Origin: Oscillospiraceae bacterium
Lineage (GTDB): Bacteria; Bacillota; Clostridia; Oscillospirales; CAG-272
Direction: 5' to 3'
DNA: 34,216 nucleotides
Assembly: GCA_015063585.1 (NCBI GenBank)
Contig: SVTW01000020.1
Location: 1 to 34,216, forward strand
Each line of letters starts with the position of its first letter. Position 1 is the stretch's first letter. Below, one piece after another: positions 1 through 6,635 of the stretch. Made by a program: the position numbers and the translations under genes. The notes below the pieces were generated by a model that was given only the letters and a program-made list of their open reading frames with translations, searched no databases and had not been told where the DNA came from.

Positions 1-1
1 G

Positions 2-835
2 GTCGCGTTTGGCGGTTGGCCGATGGACGACCACAACCCCTACGGAATGGAGAAAAACGCATACAGCAACACGGCGTCCATTATGATTCCCGTAAACGAG
101 ATCTATGGGATCCCTTACCGCGCGCTCTATTCACGCAACGTGCGGAATCTGATGTTTGCGGGGCGGAATATCAGCGTTACACATGCCGCGCTGTCCTCCA
201 CGCGCGTGATGGGCACCTGCGCGCTTTTGGGGCAGGCAATGGGAACGGGGGCAGCGATCGCGCTGGCGCACCGCACCACTCCGCGCGGGGTCTACGAACA
301 CCATTTGAAGGACTTGCAGGCGGCGGTGCTGGAGGACGGCATCTTCCTGCCGCATATTCGGCGCGAGGTCTCGGAGCTCACGCGCTCGGCGCGGCTGAAT
401 ATCTCCGACCATGAACGTGACATTCTGTTCAACGGCATTGAGCGTCCGCGCACCGAGGGGGATGAGAATGGGATTTATCAGAAGGTAGGTGAAAGTCTTT
501 GCTTTACCTTTGACGAGCCGCGCGAGATTGGCACGCTCCGCCTTCGCTTTGACCCCGACTATTCGCGTATGTCGATCTCGGTCAATAAAAAGATGCGCGT
601 TTTTGCCATGAAGCTGCATACGGGTAAGGATTTTGAGCCCGTCCGTGTGGCAAACACGATCGCAAAGGGCTTTGCCGTTTATGCCGACGGCAAGGAGATT
701 ATGAGACAGGAGGATAACTTCCTCTCGCTCGTCAAGATCCCGCTTCACTGTCGGGCAGAGCGCATTCGCATCGAATGGCTTTCCACGCACGGGGCGGAGG
801 ACGTCCATTTGTTCGCGGCAGACTTTATTTCCTAA
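2..835 (+). CDS. FAD-dependent oxidoreductase, C-terminal part (5' end outside window)
   Basis: The reading frame is open from base 2, upstream of the first Met codon at 23, so the N-terminal Rossmann/FAD-binding half lies outside the window. The visible start (VAFGGWPMDDHNP) and the stretch RNLMFAGRNISVTHAALSSTR, followed by GTCALLGQAMGTGAA, match the C-terminal FAD-contacting region of the FAD_oxidored (PF12831) family, where the glycine-rich helix packs on the flavin. After about residue 150 there is a beta-rich tail (DEPREIGTLRLRFDPDYS) resembling the carbohydrate-binding or discoidin-like ends found on some of these enzymes. The substrate cannot be read from the fragment; relatives often sit in sugar-degradation loci. 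The stop codon lies 16 bases before the next gene, so the two are probably co-transcribed. The family call is fairly secure, the reaction is not. Confidence 0.8.
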   Translation, partial: VAFGGWPMDDHNPYGMEKNAYSNTASIMIPVNEIYGIPYRALYSRNVRNLMFAGRNISVTHAALSSTRVMGTCALLGQAMGTGAAIALAHRTTPRGVYEHHLKDLQAAVLEDGIFLPHIRREVSELTRSARLNISDHERDILFNGIERPRTEGDENGIYQKVGESLCFTFDEPREIGTLRLRFDPDYSRMSISVNKKMRVFAMKLHTGKDFEPVRVANTIAKGFAVYADGKEIMRQEDNFLSLVKIPLHCRAERIRIEWLSTHGAEDVHLFAADFIS

Positions 836-851
836 AAGGAGCGAAGGTGTT

Positions 852-1697
852 ATGATTTTACAGTATTTCGGAACCGGCGCGGGCGCGGGAATTCCCGAGA
901 TCTTTTGCTCCTGCCGCGTTTGCGAGCAGGCGCGTGTGGCGCGAGGCAGAAATATCCGCACACGGTCGCAGGCGGTGATCAATTCCGAGCTTTCCATCGA
1001 TTATCCGGTGGACACCTTTTTGCACACCCTCCACGGTGGGCTCGACATGCGCACCGTGCGACACGTGCTGATCACGCACAGCCACCACGATCATTTTATG
1101 CCTGCCGACGTGATGAGCCGTCCGCAGGGGATCGACGGTCCCGTTCATTTTTACATCAGCGAGGCATCGGGGCGGCAATTTCGCAAGAGCGTGGAGCAGA
1201 TCGAGGAGGCATACCGCAGCGGCAGAAAGATCCGCACGAGCAATTTCAGCGCGGAGGTACACACGCTCACGCTCTATCAGCCGATCCGGATCCTGGACTA
1301 CACCGTGATCCCGCTTCGCGCGCGGCATGATGAAGCGATCGAAACGATGAATTTTATCATTGAAAAGAATGGGCGTAGCATTCTTTGGGCGCACGACACG
1401 GGGCTTTTCCACACCGAGGTGTATGAATACCTGCGGCAGAGCGGGATTCGGTTTGATCTGGTGTCGCTCGATTGCACGCTGGGGCGCGGGAAGCAGATCA
1501 CAAAGTCGCACATGGATCTGGATTGGTGCTTGGAAACGGCGGCGCGTTTGCGCGAGCAGGGGAATGCCGATGGGGAGACGCGGTTTGTGCTGTCTCACGT
1601 CGGGCATTTGGTCGAGCGCACGCACGATGCGCTTTGTATGGAAGCCGAGCCGTTTGGTATGACGGTTGCCTACGACGGCATGCGAATTGAAATATAA
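852..1697 (+). CDS. MBL-fold metal-dependent hydrolase, PhnP-like
   Basis: This 281-residue protein has the metallo-beta-lactamase metal motif THSHHDH (HxHxDH) near residue 76, a downstream Asp in WAHDTG, and a late His in LSHVGH. Its N-terminus has GTGAGAGIPEIFCSC followed by VC, a CxCxxC arrangement like the structural zinc site of PhnP-type phosphodiesterases. PhnP hydrolyses cyclic ribose phosphates; by analogy this may be a cytoplasmic phosphodiesterase, but no phn genes are nearby and the substrate is unknown. The start is set by AAGGAG at 836-841, ten bases upstream. It follows the FAD oxidoreductase directly and ends at a strong hairpin, so it is the last gene of its operon. Confidence 0.85.
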   Translation: MILQYFGTGAGAGIPEIFCSCRVCEQARVARGRNIRTRSQAVINSELSIDYPVDTFLHTLHGGLDMRTVRHVLITHSHHDHFMPADVMSRPQGIDGPVHFYISEASGRQFRKSVEQIEEAYRSGRKIRTSNFSAEVHTLTLYQPIRILDYTVIPLRARHDEAIETMNFIIEKNGRSILWAHDTGLFHTEVYEYLRQSGIRFDLVSLDCTLGRGKQITKSHMDLDWCLETAARLREQGNADGETRFVLSHVGHLVERTHDALCMEAEPFGMTVAYDGMRIEI

Positions 1698-1705
1698 AAA
1701 CAGAG

Positions 1706-1745
1706 GCGGAGGCGTCAAATGAGAGCTTTCATTTGACGCCTCCGC
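1706..1745. terminator. Bidirectional terminator between convergent genes
   Basis: A perfect 17-bp stem (left arm 1706-1722, right arm 1729-1745) closes a 6-base loop. It lies 9 bases after the stop of the MBL gene and 20 bases beyond the stop of the opposing DUF1854 gene. T-rich bases follow on the plus side (GTTTGTG), so it can serve both converging transcripts. Confidence 0.8.
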
Positions 1746-1764
1746 GTTTGTGTATTGTAAATTG

Positions 1765-2256
1765 TTACAGATAAGAGAACAGTAAGCGCTGGCTGTGAGA
1801 GTCGAGCGCGGTATAGTCGCGGATCTCATAACGGTTGTCGTTTGAATCGCGCACCAGAATACGCGTTGTGCCGTAGAGATTCTTAATATCGCTGTGGCGG
1901 TTACGGATACGGAAGGAGACGACTCCGCGATCGGTTTCCACCGTCCATTTCAGCGAGCCGAATTTCTCGGTGCACTCCAAAACCGCAGTAATGGCGGGGA
2001 TCATGTAGTATTCGTTGAAGCACTCGAGCAGTGCCTGCTTGGAAGCCTCGTCGATCTCGGTGAGGTCACGGATAAACGCGATCTCGTGCTCGTCGCGATC
2101 GAGCAAGGTGATAAACATGGTGCTGTTGGTAACCGGAAAGAGGCGGCGGGGCTCCAGATCTTCAATTACGGTTCCGTCCTTCAAGGTCAAGCGCACGTGA
2201 TAGATGTCGGTGCGCTCCAATTTGCCGGTATAGCGGTCAACGTAAATTCTTCCCAT
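1765..2256 (-). CDS. DUF1854 family protein
   Basis: The protein is 163 residues if it starts at 2256. AGGAGG at 2265-2270 lies 8 bases upstream of that ATG and overlaps the TGA of the preceding ABC exporter gene, so this start is preferred over an in-frame Met 16 codons earlier. The sequence (GRIYVDRYTGKLERTDIYHV, then EDLEPRRLFPVTN and a C-terminal RDSNDNRYEIRDY) fits DUF1854, a domain of unknown biochemical role whose genes stand beside a dedicated ABC transporter. Databases often label the pair as associated with cyanophycin metabolism, but no cyanophycin synthetase or cyanophycinase is in this window. It has no signal peptide or membrane segment, so a cytoplasmic accessory role for the exporter is the natural inference. 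Confidence 0.85.
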   Translation of the reverse strand: MGRIYVDRYTGKLERTDIYHVRLTLKDGTVIEDLEPRRLFPVTNSTMFITLLDRDEHEIAFIRDLTEIDEASKQALLECFNEYYMIPAITAVLECTEKFGSLKWTVETDRGVVSFRIRNRHSDIKNLYGTTRILVRDSNDNRYEIRDYTALDSHSQRLLFSYL

Positions 2257-2269
2257 TTTCAAACCCTCC

Positions 2270-4546
2270 TCATTCAAAGTTTTCGGCGCGGCGCTCTTTT
2301 GCAACCTTGTCCGACATGGATTGAATCTGCACGAGACGGTAATATTTTCCCTTGAGCTCCATCAGCTCTTCAGGGGTACCGCACTCAATGATCGCGCCGT
2401 TATCCACGACCACGATCTTATTTGCCTTGGAAAGTGTGGAAAGACGGTGCGCGATCATCAGGGTCGTGCGCCCGCTGATCAGATGCTCAATGGCGTCCTG
2501 AATCAGGTGCTCGGTTTCGGAGTCGACCGAGGCAGTCGCCTCATCAAACACCAGCATTTTGGGGTTGCGGAGCATCGCGCGCGCGATCGAGATACGCTGA
2601 CGTTCACCGCCGGAAAGGCCGACGCCGCGTTCTCCCAGCATGGAGTCGTAGCCGTCGGGCTGACGAATGATAAACTCATGCGCGTTTGCAATGTCAGCCG
2701 CATTAATGACCTCGTCCACCGAGAAGCTGTCGTCGCCGTATGCAATGTTGTTATAGATGGTATCGTGGAACATCATCGGCTCTTGCTGCACGTATCCGAT
2801 GTGCGAGCGGTAATACTGCATGTCGATATCGCGAATATCCACGCCGCCAACGAGGATCTGCCCCTCATAGTGATCGTAGTAACGCAGGAGCAGGTTGATT
2901 AGGGTCGATTTTCCCGATCCCGTGGTACCAACGATGCCCACAATGTCACCGGGTTCGATCACGAGATTGATGTTTTTGAGTACCTTTTTGGTGCGGTCGA
3001 AGGAGAAGTTCACGTTTTTGAACTCAATTCTGCCGCCGATATCGGCATTGGTGTTACCCTTGCCGAAATCATGCTCGGGCTCGGCATCGAGAATGTCCAT
3101 GATACGCTCGGCAGATGCCATCGCATTTTGCGCGGAGTCCGAGAGGTTTGCGAAGAAGTTGACAGGCTCGTAGAACATGTTGGCGTAGGTAATGAACGAA
3201 ACGAGCAGACCGACCGAAATGGCGCCAACCGATTGCGTCTCAATTCCGCCGATAACCATTTGACCGCCGAGCGCCCAAATGACCACGCTTCCGCACGAGA
3301 TCATAATATTTACGATCTGGGGATAGATGCTCAAAATTTTGCCTGCCTTGGTGTCGGTTACACGCCATTCGTCTACGCAGGCGGAAAAGCGGTCAACCGT
3401 TTTCTTTTCATTGGTAAAGGATTTGATCACGCGGATACCGGGAATGGTGTCGGTGAGCACCGAGGTCACAGCCGACGAGCGTCTCCAGATGCGGCGATAG
3501 AAGGGCGCAATCTTTTTGCGGAAGATGCGCGAACCGATCACCACGATCGGAACCGGTACGAGTGAGAAGAGGGTGAGCTTCCAGTTCATGCAGAGCATGA
3601 CCACCACAATTCCGATCATGCGGAAGAAGTAGACAAGCACGTCCTGCGTGATGCGGAGCATAAACGCCTGTAGCGTTGCGGTATCGCCGCTGATACGGTT
3701 GATCACGGCACCCGTGGAGGTCTTATCATAAAAACGCATCGGGAGGTGCTGTGCTTTTTCATATACGTCGCACCGAATGGCGGCAACGATCTTATTGCCC
3801 GCAATACGCGCGATGTAGGTGCGCAATGCCGAGAACAGGAAGCGCGCGATGTAAACGCCAACGAGCGAGAATGACACAATGTAGAGCATGTCGAGCCTGC
3901 TGTTGGGGAGAATATCGTCAACGAGCTGCTTTGTAAGCATGGGCGGGGTAAGGGCAAGACCCGTGGTTACAAAAGACAGAATGATGGAGACAAGAATGAT
4001 GGGGAGTTGGGGCTTGAGATAGACGCCGAGCTTTTTGAGCAGGCGGCTCTTGCCCATGCAGTTGATGCAGGGAACACCGGGCGCCGAGAGCGTCCGTCCG
4101 CATTTGGGACAAACCGAGAGGTGCTTTTCGTAGGTTGCGCGAATGGCATCAAATGCCTCCTCGGGGGTTGCGTTGCCGTCGCGGATATCGGTAACGTAGG
4201 CAAGCACGGCATCACAGATCGCCGTCACGGTAAAGGTGAAGCGGAAGATCTCGCGCGTGGTGCCGTCCTTCATACGGGCACGCATCAAAGCGTTTCCGTA
4301 CATGCGTTTGTTGAAGAGCTCTTCGGTCTCGGAAAAATAGATTCTTTCCGAGCAGGTCTCCGAACCGAAATCGTAGGTGAATAGACAGGTGCGGGTCACA
4401 AGCAGAACGTTGAGACTGTAGCGAGCACGTTTGGAAATTTCGCCGACCACTGCGAACAGGATCGGGTCGTCTTTGTCGGCAAGACCGACAAGGGTTTGAA
4501 TCTGCTTCTCCTCCAACCGTTGGTTGGTCAAAAAGGTAGCTTCCAT
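2270..4546 (-). CDS. ABC exporter (TMD-NBD) with N-terminal extension and zinc-ribbon, partner of DUF1854
   Basis: The 758-residue product has an N-terminal cytoplasmic region (1-140) with a PH-like look, a four-cysteine ribbon (CPKC at 146-149, CINC at 160-163), six membrane segments from about 176 to 470 and a full ATPase domain. Walker A GTTGSGKST is near 540, signature LSGGE near 644, Walker B LVFDE near 665 and the H-loop His near 700, so both ATP sites of a homodimer should be competent. The extension and ribbon are typical of exporters paired with DUF1854 and are absent from ordinary MsbA/LmrA-type transporters. The start at 4546 is an inference: the frame is open further upstream, but the promoter's start point (about 4588) and the AT-rich leader exclude those codons. 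The ribosome site is placed for a mini-ORF rather than for this ATG. Cargo unknown. Confidence 0.85.
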   Translation of the reverse strand: MEATFLTNQRLEEKQIQTLVGLADKDDPILFAVVGEISKRARYSLNVLLVTRTCLFTYDFGSETCSERIYFSETEELFNKRMYGNALMRARMKDGTTREIFRFTFTVTAICDAVLAYVTDIRDGNATPEEAFDAIRATYEKHLSVCPKCGRTLSAPGVPCINCMGKSRLLKKLGVYLKPQLPIILVSIILSFVTTGLALTPPMLTKQLVDDILPNSRLDMLYIVSFSLVGVYIARFLFSALRTYIARIAGNKIVAAIRCDVYEKAQHLPMRFYDKTSTGAVINRISGDTATLQAFMLRITQDVLVYFFRMIGIVVVMLCMNWKLTLFSLVPVPIVVIGSRIFRKKIAPFYRRIWRRSSAVTSVLTDTIPGIRVIKSFTNEKKTVDRFSACVDEWRVTDTKAGKILSIYPQIVNIMISCGSVVIWALGGQMVIGGIETQSVGAISVGLLVSFITYANMFYEPVNFFANLSDSAQNAMASAERIMDILDAEPEHDFGKGNTNADIGGRIEFKNVNFSFDRTKKVLKNINLVIEPGDIVGIVGTTGSGKSTLINLLLRYYDHYEGQILVGGVDIRDIDMQYYRSHIGYVQQEPMMFHDTIYNNIAYGDDSFSVDEVINAADIANAHEFIIRQPDGYDSMLGERGVGLSGGERQRISIARAMLRNPKMLVFDEATASVDSETEHLIQDAIEHLISGRTTLMIAHRLSTLSKANKIVVVDNGAIIECGTPEELMELKGKYYRLVQIQSMSDKVAKERRAENFE

Positions 4547-4547
4547 G

Positions 4548-4562
4548 TCAGTGCGCGGCCAT
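4548..4562 (-). other. Four-codon leader ORF (MAAH-stop) ahead of the ABC exporter
   Basis: AAAGGAG lies 10 bases upstream of ATG GCC GCG CAC TGA, and this TGA ends one base before the exporter ATG at 4546. The exporter ATG itself lies about 26 bases from the Shine-Dalgarno, too far for direct initiation. The arrangement would work by termination-reinitiation. A one-base indel in this stretch would instead join the mini-ORF to the exporter as a longer N-terminus. Confidence 0.5.
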
Positions 4563-4594
4563 AAAAGGCGCTCTCCTTTATTTTGTGTTCGAAA

Positions 4595-4623
4595 ATTATA
4601 GCACCCTTTTTTGGAAAAGTCAA
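4595..4623 (-). promoter_or_regulatory. Sigma-A promoter for ABC exporter-DUF1854 operon
   Basis: Read on the minus strand, TTGACT (4618-4623) and TATAAT (4595-4600) are separated by exactly 17 bases. The predicted start near 4588 leaves about 26 bases to the leader ORF and 42 to the exporter ATG. Confidence 0.85.
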
Positions 4624-4713
4624 CCCTTTTTCCAAAATTTTTTTGTAGATTTTTCACGATTTTTCTGCTATAAAAAAATGTTCTTTTAGCAGAGAGATAT
4701 TTTCGTTTTTGCC

Positions 4714-4742
4714 TTGACAACAAAAAGTAATTATAATATAAT
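4714..4742 (+). promoter_or_regulatory. Perfect-consensus sigma-A promoter for the sugar isomerase cluster
   Basis: TTGACA (4714-4719), a 17-base spacer and TATAAT (4737-4742) match the consensus at all twelve positions. Transcription should start near 4749, giving a leader of about 73 bases before the gene at 4823. A promoter this strong is usually held by a repressor or attenuator; the repeats just downstream are candidates. Confidence 0.9.
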
Positions 4743-4743
4743 T

Positions 4744-4782
4744 AAACCAAAGAAGCCATAAACCAACCCAATCAAAAACCAA
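4744..4782 (+). repeat. Three AAACCAA direct repeats with 16-base period
   Basis: AAACCAA occurs at 4744-4750, 4760-4766 and 4776-4782, each exactly 16 bases after the last, starting just before the expected transcription start and running into the leader. The spacing could present sites for an RNA-binding protein or an operator; 16 bases is about one and a half helical turns, which fits single-stranded RNA recognition better than one face of DNA. No function is established. Confidence 0.55.
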
Positions 4783-4822
4783 GGAAGTCAAAGACTTTTA
4801 ATCAAGGAAAGGAACAAAGACT

Positions 4823-5716
4823 ATGAAAATTTCTGCAAACGGCGGCTATCTGATCGGTCGCTATGGTCACGAGAAGGCTTTTTATCTGCTGCGGGAGGCA
4901 GGCTTTGATGCAGTTGACGTCAGCCTGACTGACATGACGCGGGGCGATGAATCCCCCTACAATCAGCCGGGATATCAGGCGTATGCGCAAGAGATTCGCG
5001 GCTATGCCGACAAGGTGGGAATCGAGATCAATCAGACCCACGCGCCCTTCAAATATCCGCTTGATATTTGGGAAGGTCGCCCCGACCTAATGGATATTCT
5101 CCGCCGCACGCTTGAAATTTCGGCAATTTTCGGCGCGAAAGTGGACGTGATCCATCCGTGGCACCACCCTGAGTTCCACGGACATGAGGACGAGATCTTT
5201 GAGAAGAATATGGAGTATTACGGTGAGCTTTTGCCTACGGCAAAGGCATGCGGCGTCAAGATCGGAATCGAAAATATGTTCCAGGTGTGCCCGCGCCGCA
5301 GACACATTGTTCACGATACCTGCTCTCGCGCCGATGATTTTATTCGCTACATTGACACACTCAACAGCGAGTGGGCGGTTGCCTGCCTCGATGTCGGTCA
5401 CGTTGGCGTGATCCTGCGTGACGACGAGCCGTGGGATATGGTGCGTGCGCTCGGACATAACCGTCTGCATTCTCTGCATATACACGACAACGACTATCGC
5501 GGCGACCAGCACCTGCTCCCCTATGCGGGCAAGATCAATTGGCAGGAGGTCACGCGCGCACTCGGTGAGATCGACTACGACGGTGACTTCACCTATGAGA
5601 CCAGCGGCAACCAAGGCACGATGGACGATCTTGTGATGCCGTTGCATTTGAAGTATATGGCGGACCTTGCGAGATTCCTCACCGCGCAGATCGACGCGGC
5701 ACGTCCGAAAAAATAA
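4823..5716 (+). CDS. Sugar phosphate isomerase/epimerase family protein (AP_endonuc_2 TIM barrel)
   Basis: This 297-residue protein belongs to the xylose-isomerase-like TIM-barrel superfamily (PF01261). The expected metal-site segments appear in order: IGIENM (Glu), CLDVGH (Asp and His), LHIHDND (His and Asp) and FTYETSG (Glu). DQHLLPYAGKINW is a common late motif of the family. Such enzymes isomerise or epimerise sugars, act on inositol derivatives (IolE/IolI-like) or cleave C-glycosides after oxidation by a dehydrogenase; the sequence does not decide among these. It is the first gene after a perfect promoter, and its stop is 15 bases before a second member of the same family, with which it shares only the general fold. 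It is cytoplasmic, with no signal peptide. Confidence 0.9.
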   Translation: MKISANGGYLIGRYGHEKAFYLLREAGFDAVDVSLTDMTRGDESPYNQPGYQAYAQEIRGYADKVGIEINQTHAPFKYPLDIWEGRPDLMDILRRTLEISAIFGAKVDVIHPWHHPEFHGHEDEIFEKNMEYYGELLPTAKACGVKIGIENMFQVCPRRRHIVHDTCSRADDFIRYIDTLNSEWAVACLDVGHVGVILRDDEPWDMVRALGHNRLHSLHIHDNDYRGDQHLLPYAGKINWQEVTRALGEIDYDGDFTYETSGNQGTMDDLVMPLHLKYMADLARFLTAQIDAARPKK

Positions 5717-5731
5717 AGAGACGTCGGTCAA

Positions 5732-6517
5732 ATGAAAAAAATAGGAGTAAATCTGGGGTGCTACGGCGACGGGCTCCCCATCGAGGAACAGATCGCGCTA
5801 ATGTGCGAGAACGGATTTGAGACCACCTTTATGGGCTCGGAGAATCCCCATATTGATACGTACGTTTCGCTGCTCAAAGCCGCGGGCATTATCTGCGAAA
5901 ACTGCCACGCGCCCTTCAATAAGATCAACGACATCTGGTTTGCGGGCGAGGCAGGTGAGGAAATGCTTGCGCGCCTGATCAACGGTGTCCGCGCGTGTGC
6001 GAAAAACGAGATCCCCACACTTGTGGTGCATCTTTCGTCGGGGATCAACGCGCCGCGCATCAACGACATTGGCAATGCGCGCTTGGACCGCTTGATGGAG
6101 GAGGCAAAGCGTTGCGGTGTCACGATCGCGTATGAAAATCAGCGAAAGCTCGCAAACCTTTCCATGGCGATGGAGCAGTATCCCGAGGCGGGCTTTTGTT
6201 GGGACGTGGGGCATGAGGCTTGCTTTACAAACGGCAGAGAATACATGCCGTTGTTTGGGGACCGTATTGTCGCGCTCCATCTGCAGGACAACCACAGTGA
6301 ATTCAATCGGGATGAGCACCTGCTCCCCTACGACGGTTCGATCAACATGGAGCTTGCCGCGCGTCGCATTGCCGAGAGCGGTTATGCGGGCTCGATCATG
6401 CTTGAGGTGATCCGCCGCAATTCGCACGCCTATGATGACCTCACCCCCGCCGAATACTATCGCCGTGCGGCAGAGGCTGCAAGACGCTTTGCCGATGCGG
6501 TGGAGAAGGCGCGGTAA
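5732..6517 (+). CDS. Second sugar phosphate isomerase/epimerase family protein
   Basis: At 261 residues this is a compact TIM-barrel protein of the same PF01261 superfamily. Metal-binding positions are visible in IAYENQ (Glu), CWDVGHE (Asp and His), ALHLQDN (His and Asp) and IMLEVIR (Glu), and it shares the DEHLLPYDGSINM motif with its neighbour. It begins 15 bases after the preceding gene and so is almost certainly translated from the same message. Two divergent copies in tandem suggest either sequential steps on related intermediates or a heteromeric enzyme; this is inference. No recognisable terminator follows, so read-through into the next gene is likely. Confidence 0.9.
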   Translation: MKKIGVNLGCYGDGLPIEEQIALMCENGFETTFMGSENPHIDTYVSLLKAAGIICENCHAPFNKINDIWFAGEAGEEMLARLINGVRACAKNEIPTLVVHLSSGINAPRINDIGNARLDRLMEEAKRCGVTIAYENQRKLANLSMAMEQYPEAGFCWDVGHEACFTNGREYMPLFGDRIVALHLQDNHSEFNRDEHLLPYDGSINMELAARRIAESGYAGSIMLEVIRRNSHAYDDLTPAEYYRRAAEAARRFADAVEKAR

Positions 6518-6588
6518 GGCTCGCTTTTAAACAGTGAATATTTTTGATAGATTCGGACAAATATTTGAAAGATTTCCAACAGCTTTTG

Positions 6589-6597
6589 TGGTATCAT
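6589..6597 (+). promoter_or_regulatory. Possible extended -10 promoter before DUF6259 gene
   Basis: TGGTATCAT has the TG-N extension and four to five matches to TATAAT, but no convincing -35 at 17 bases. It could give the DUF6259 gene a secondary start 39 bases before its ATG. The 118-base gap is otherwise AT-rich with no clear stem. Confidence 0.35.
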
Positions 6598-6635
6598 GAA
6601 GGCAGTACAAAGATTCATGGAAAGGAGCTTTCAAT

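Noticed and set aside
6566-6581. A catabolite-repression (cre)-like site TGAAAGATTTCCAACA before DUF6259
   Set aside because: It lacks the central CG and several other consensus positions, so it is not better than chance.
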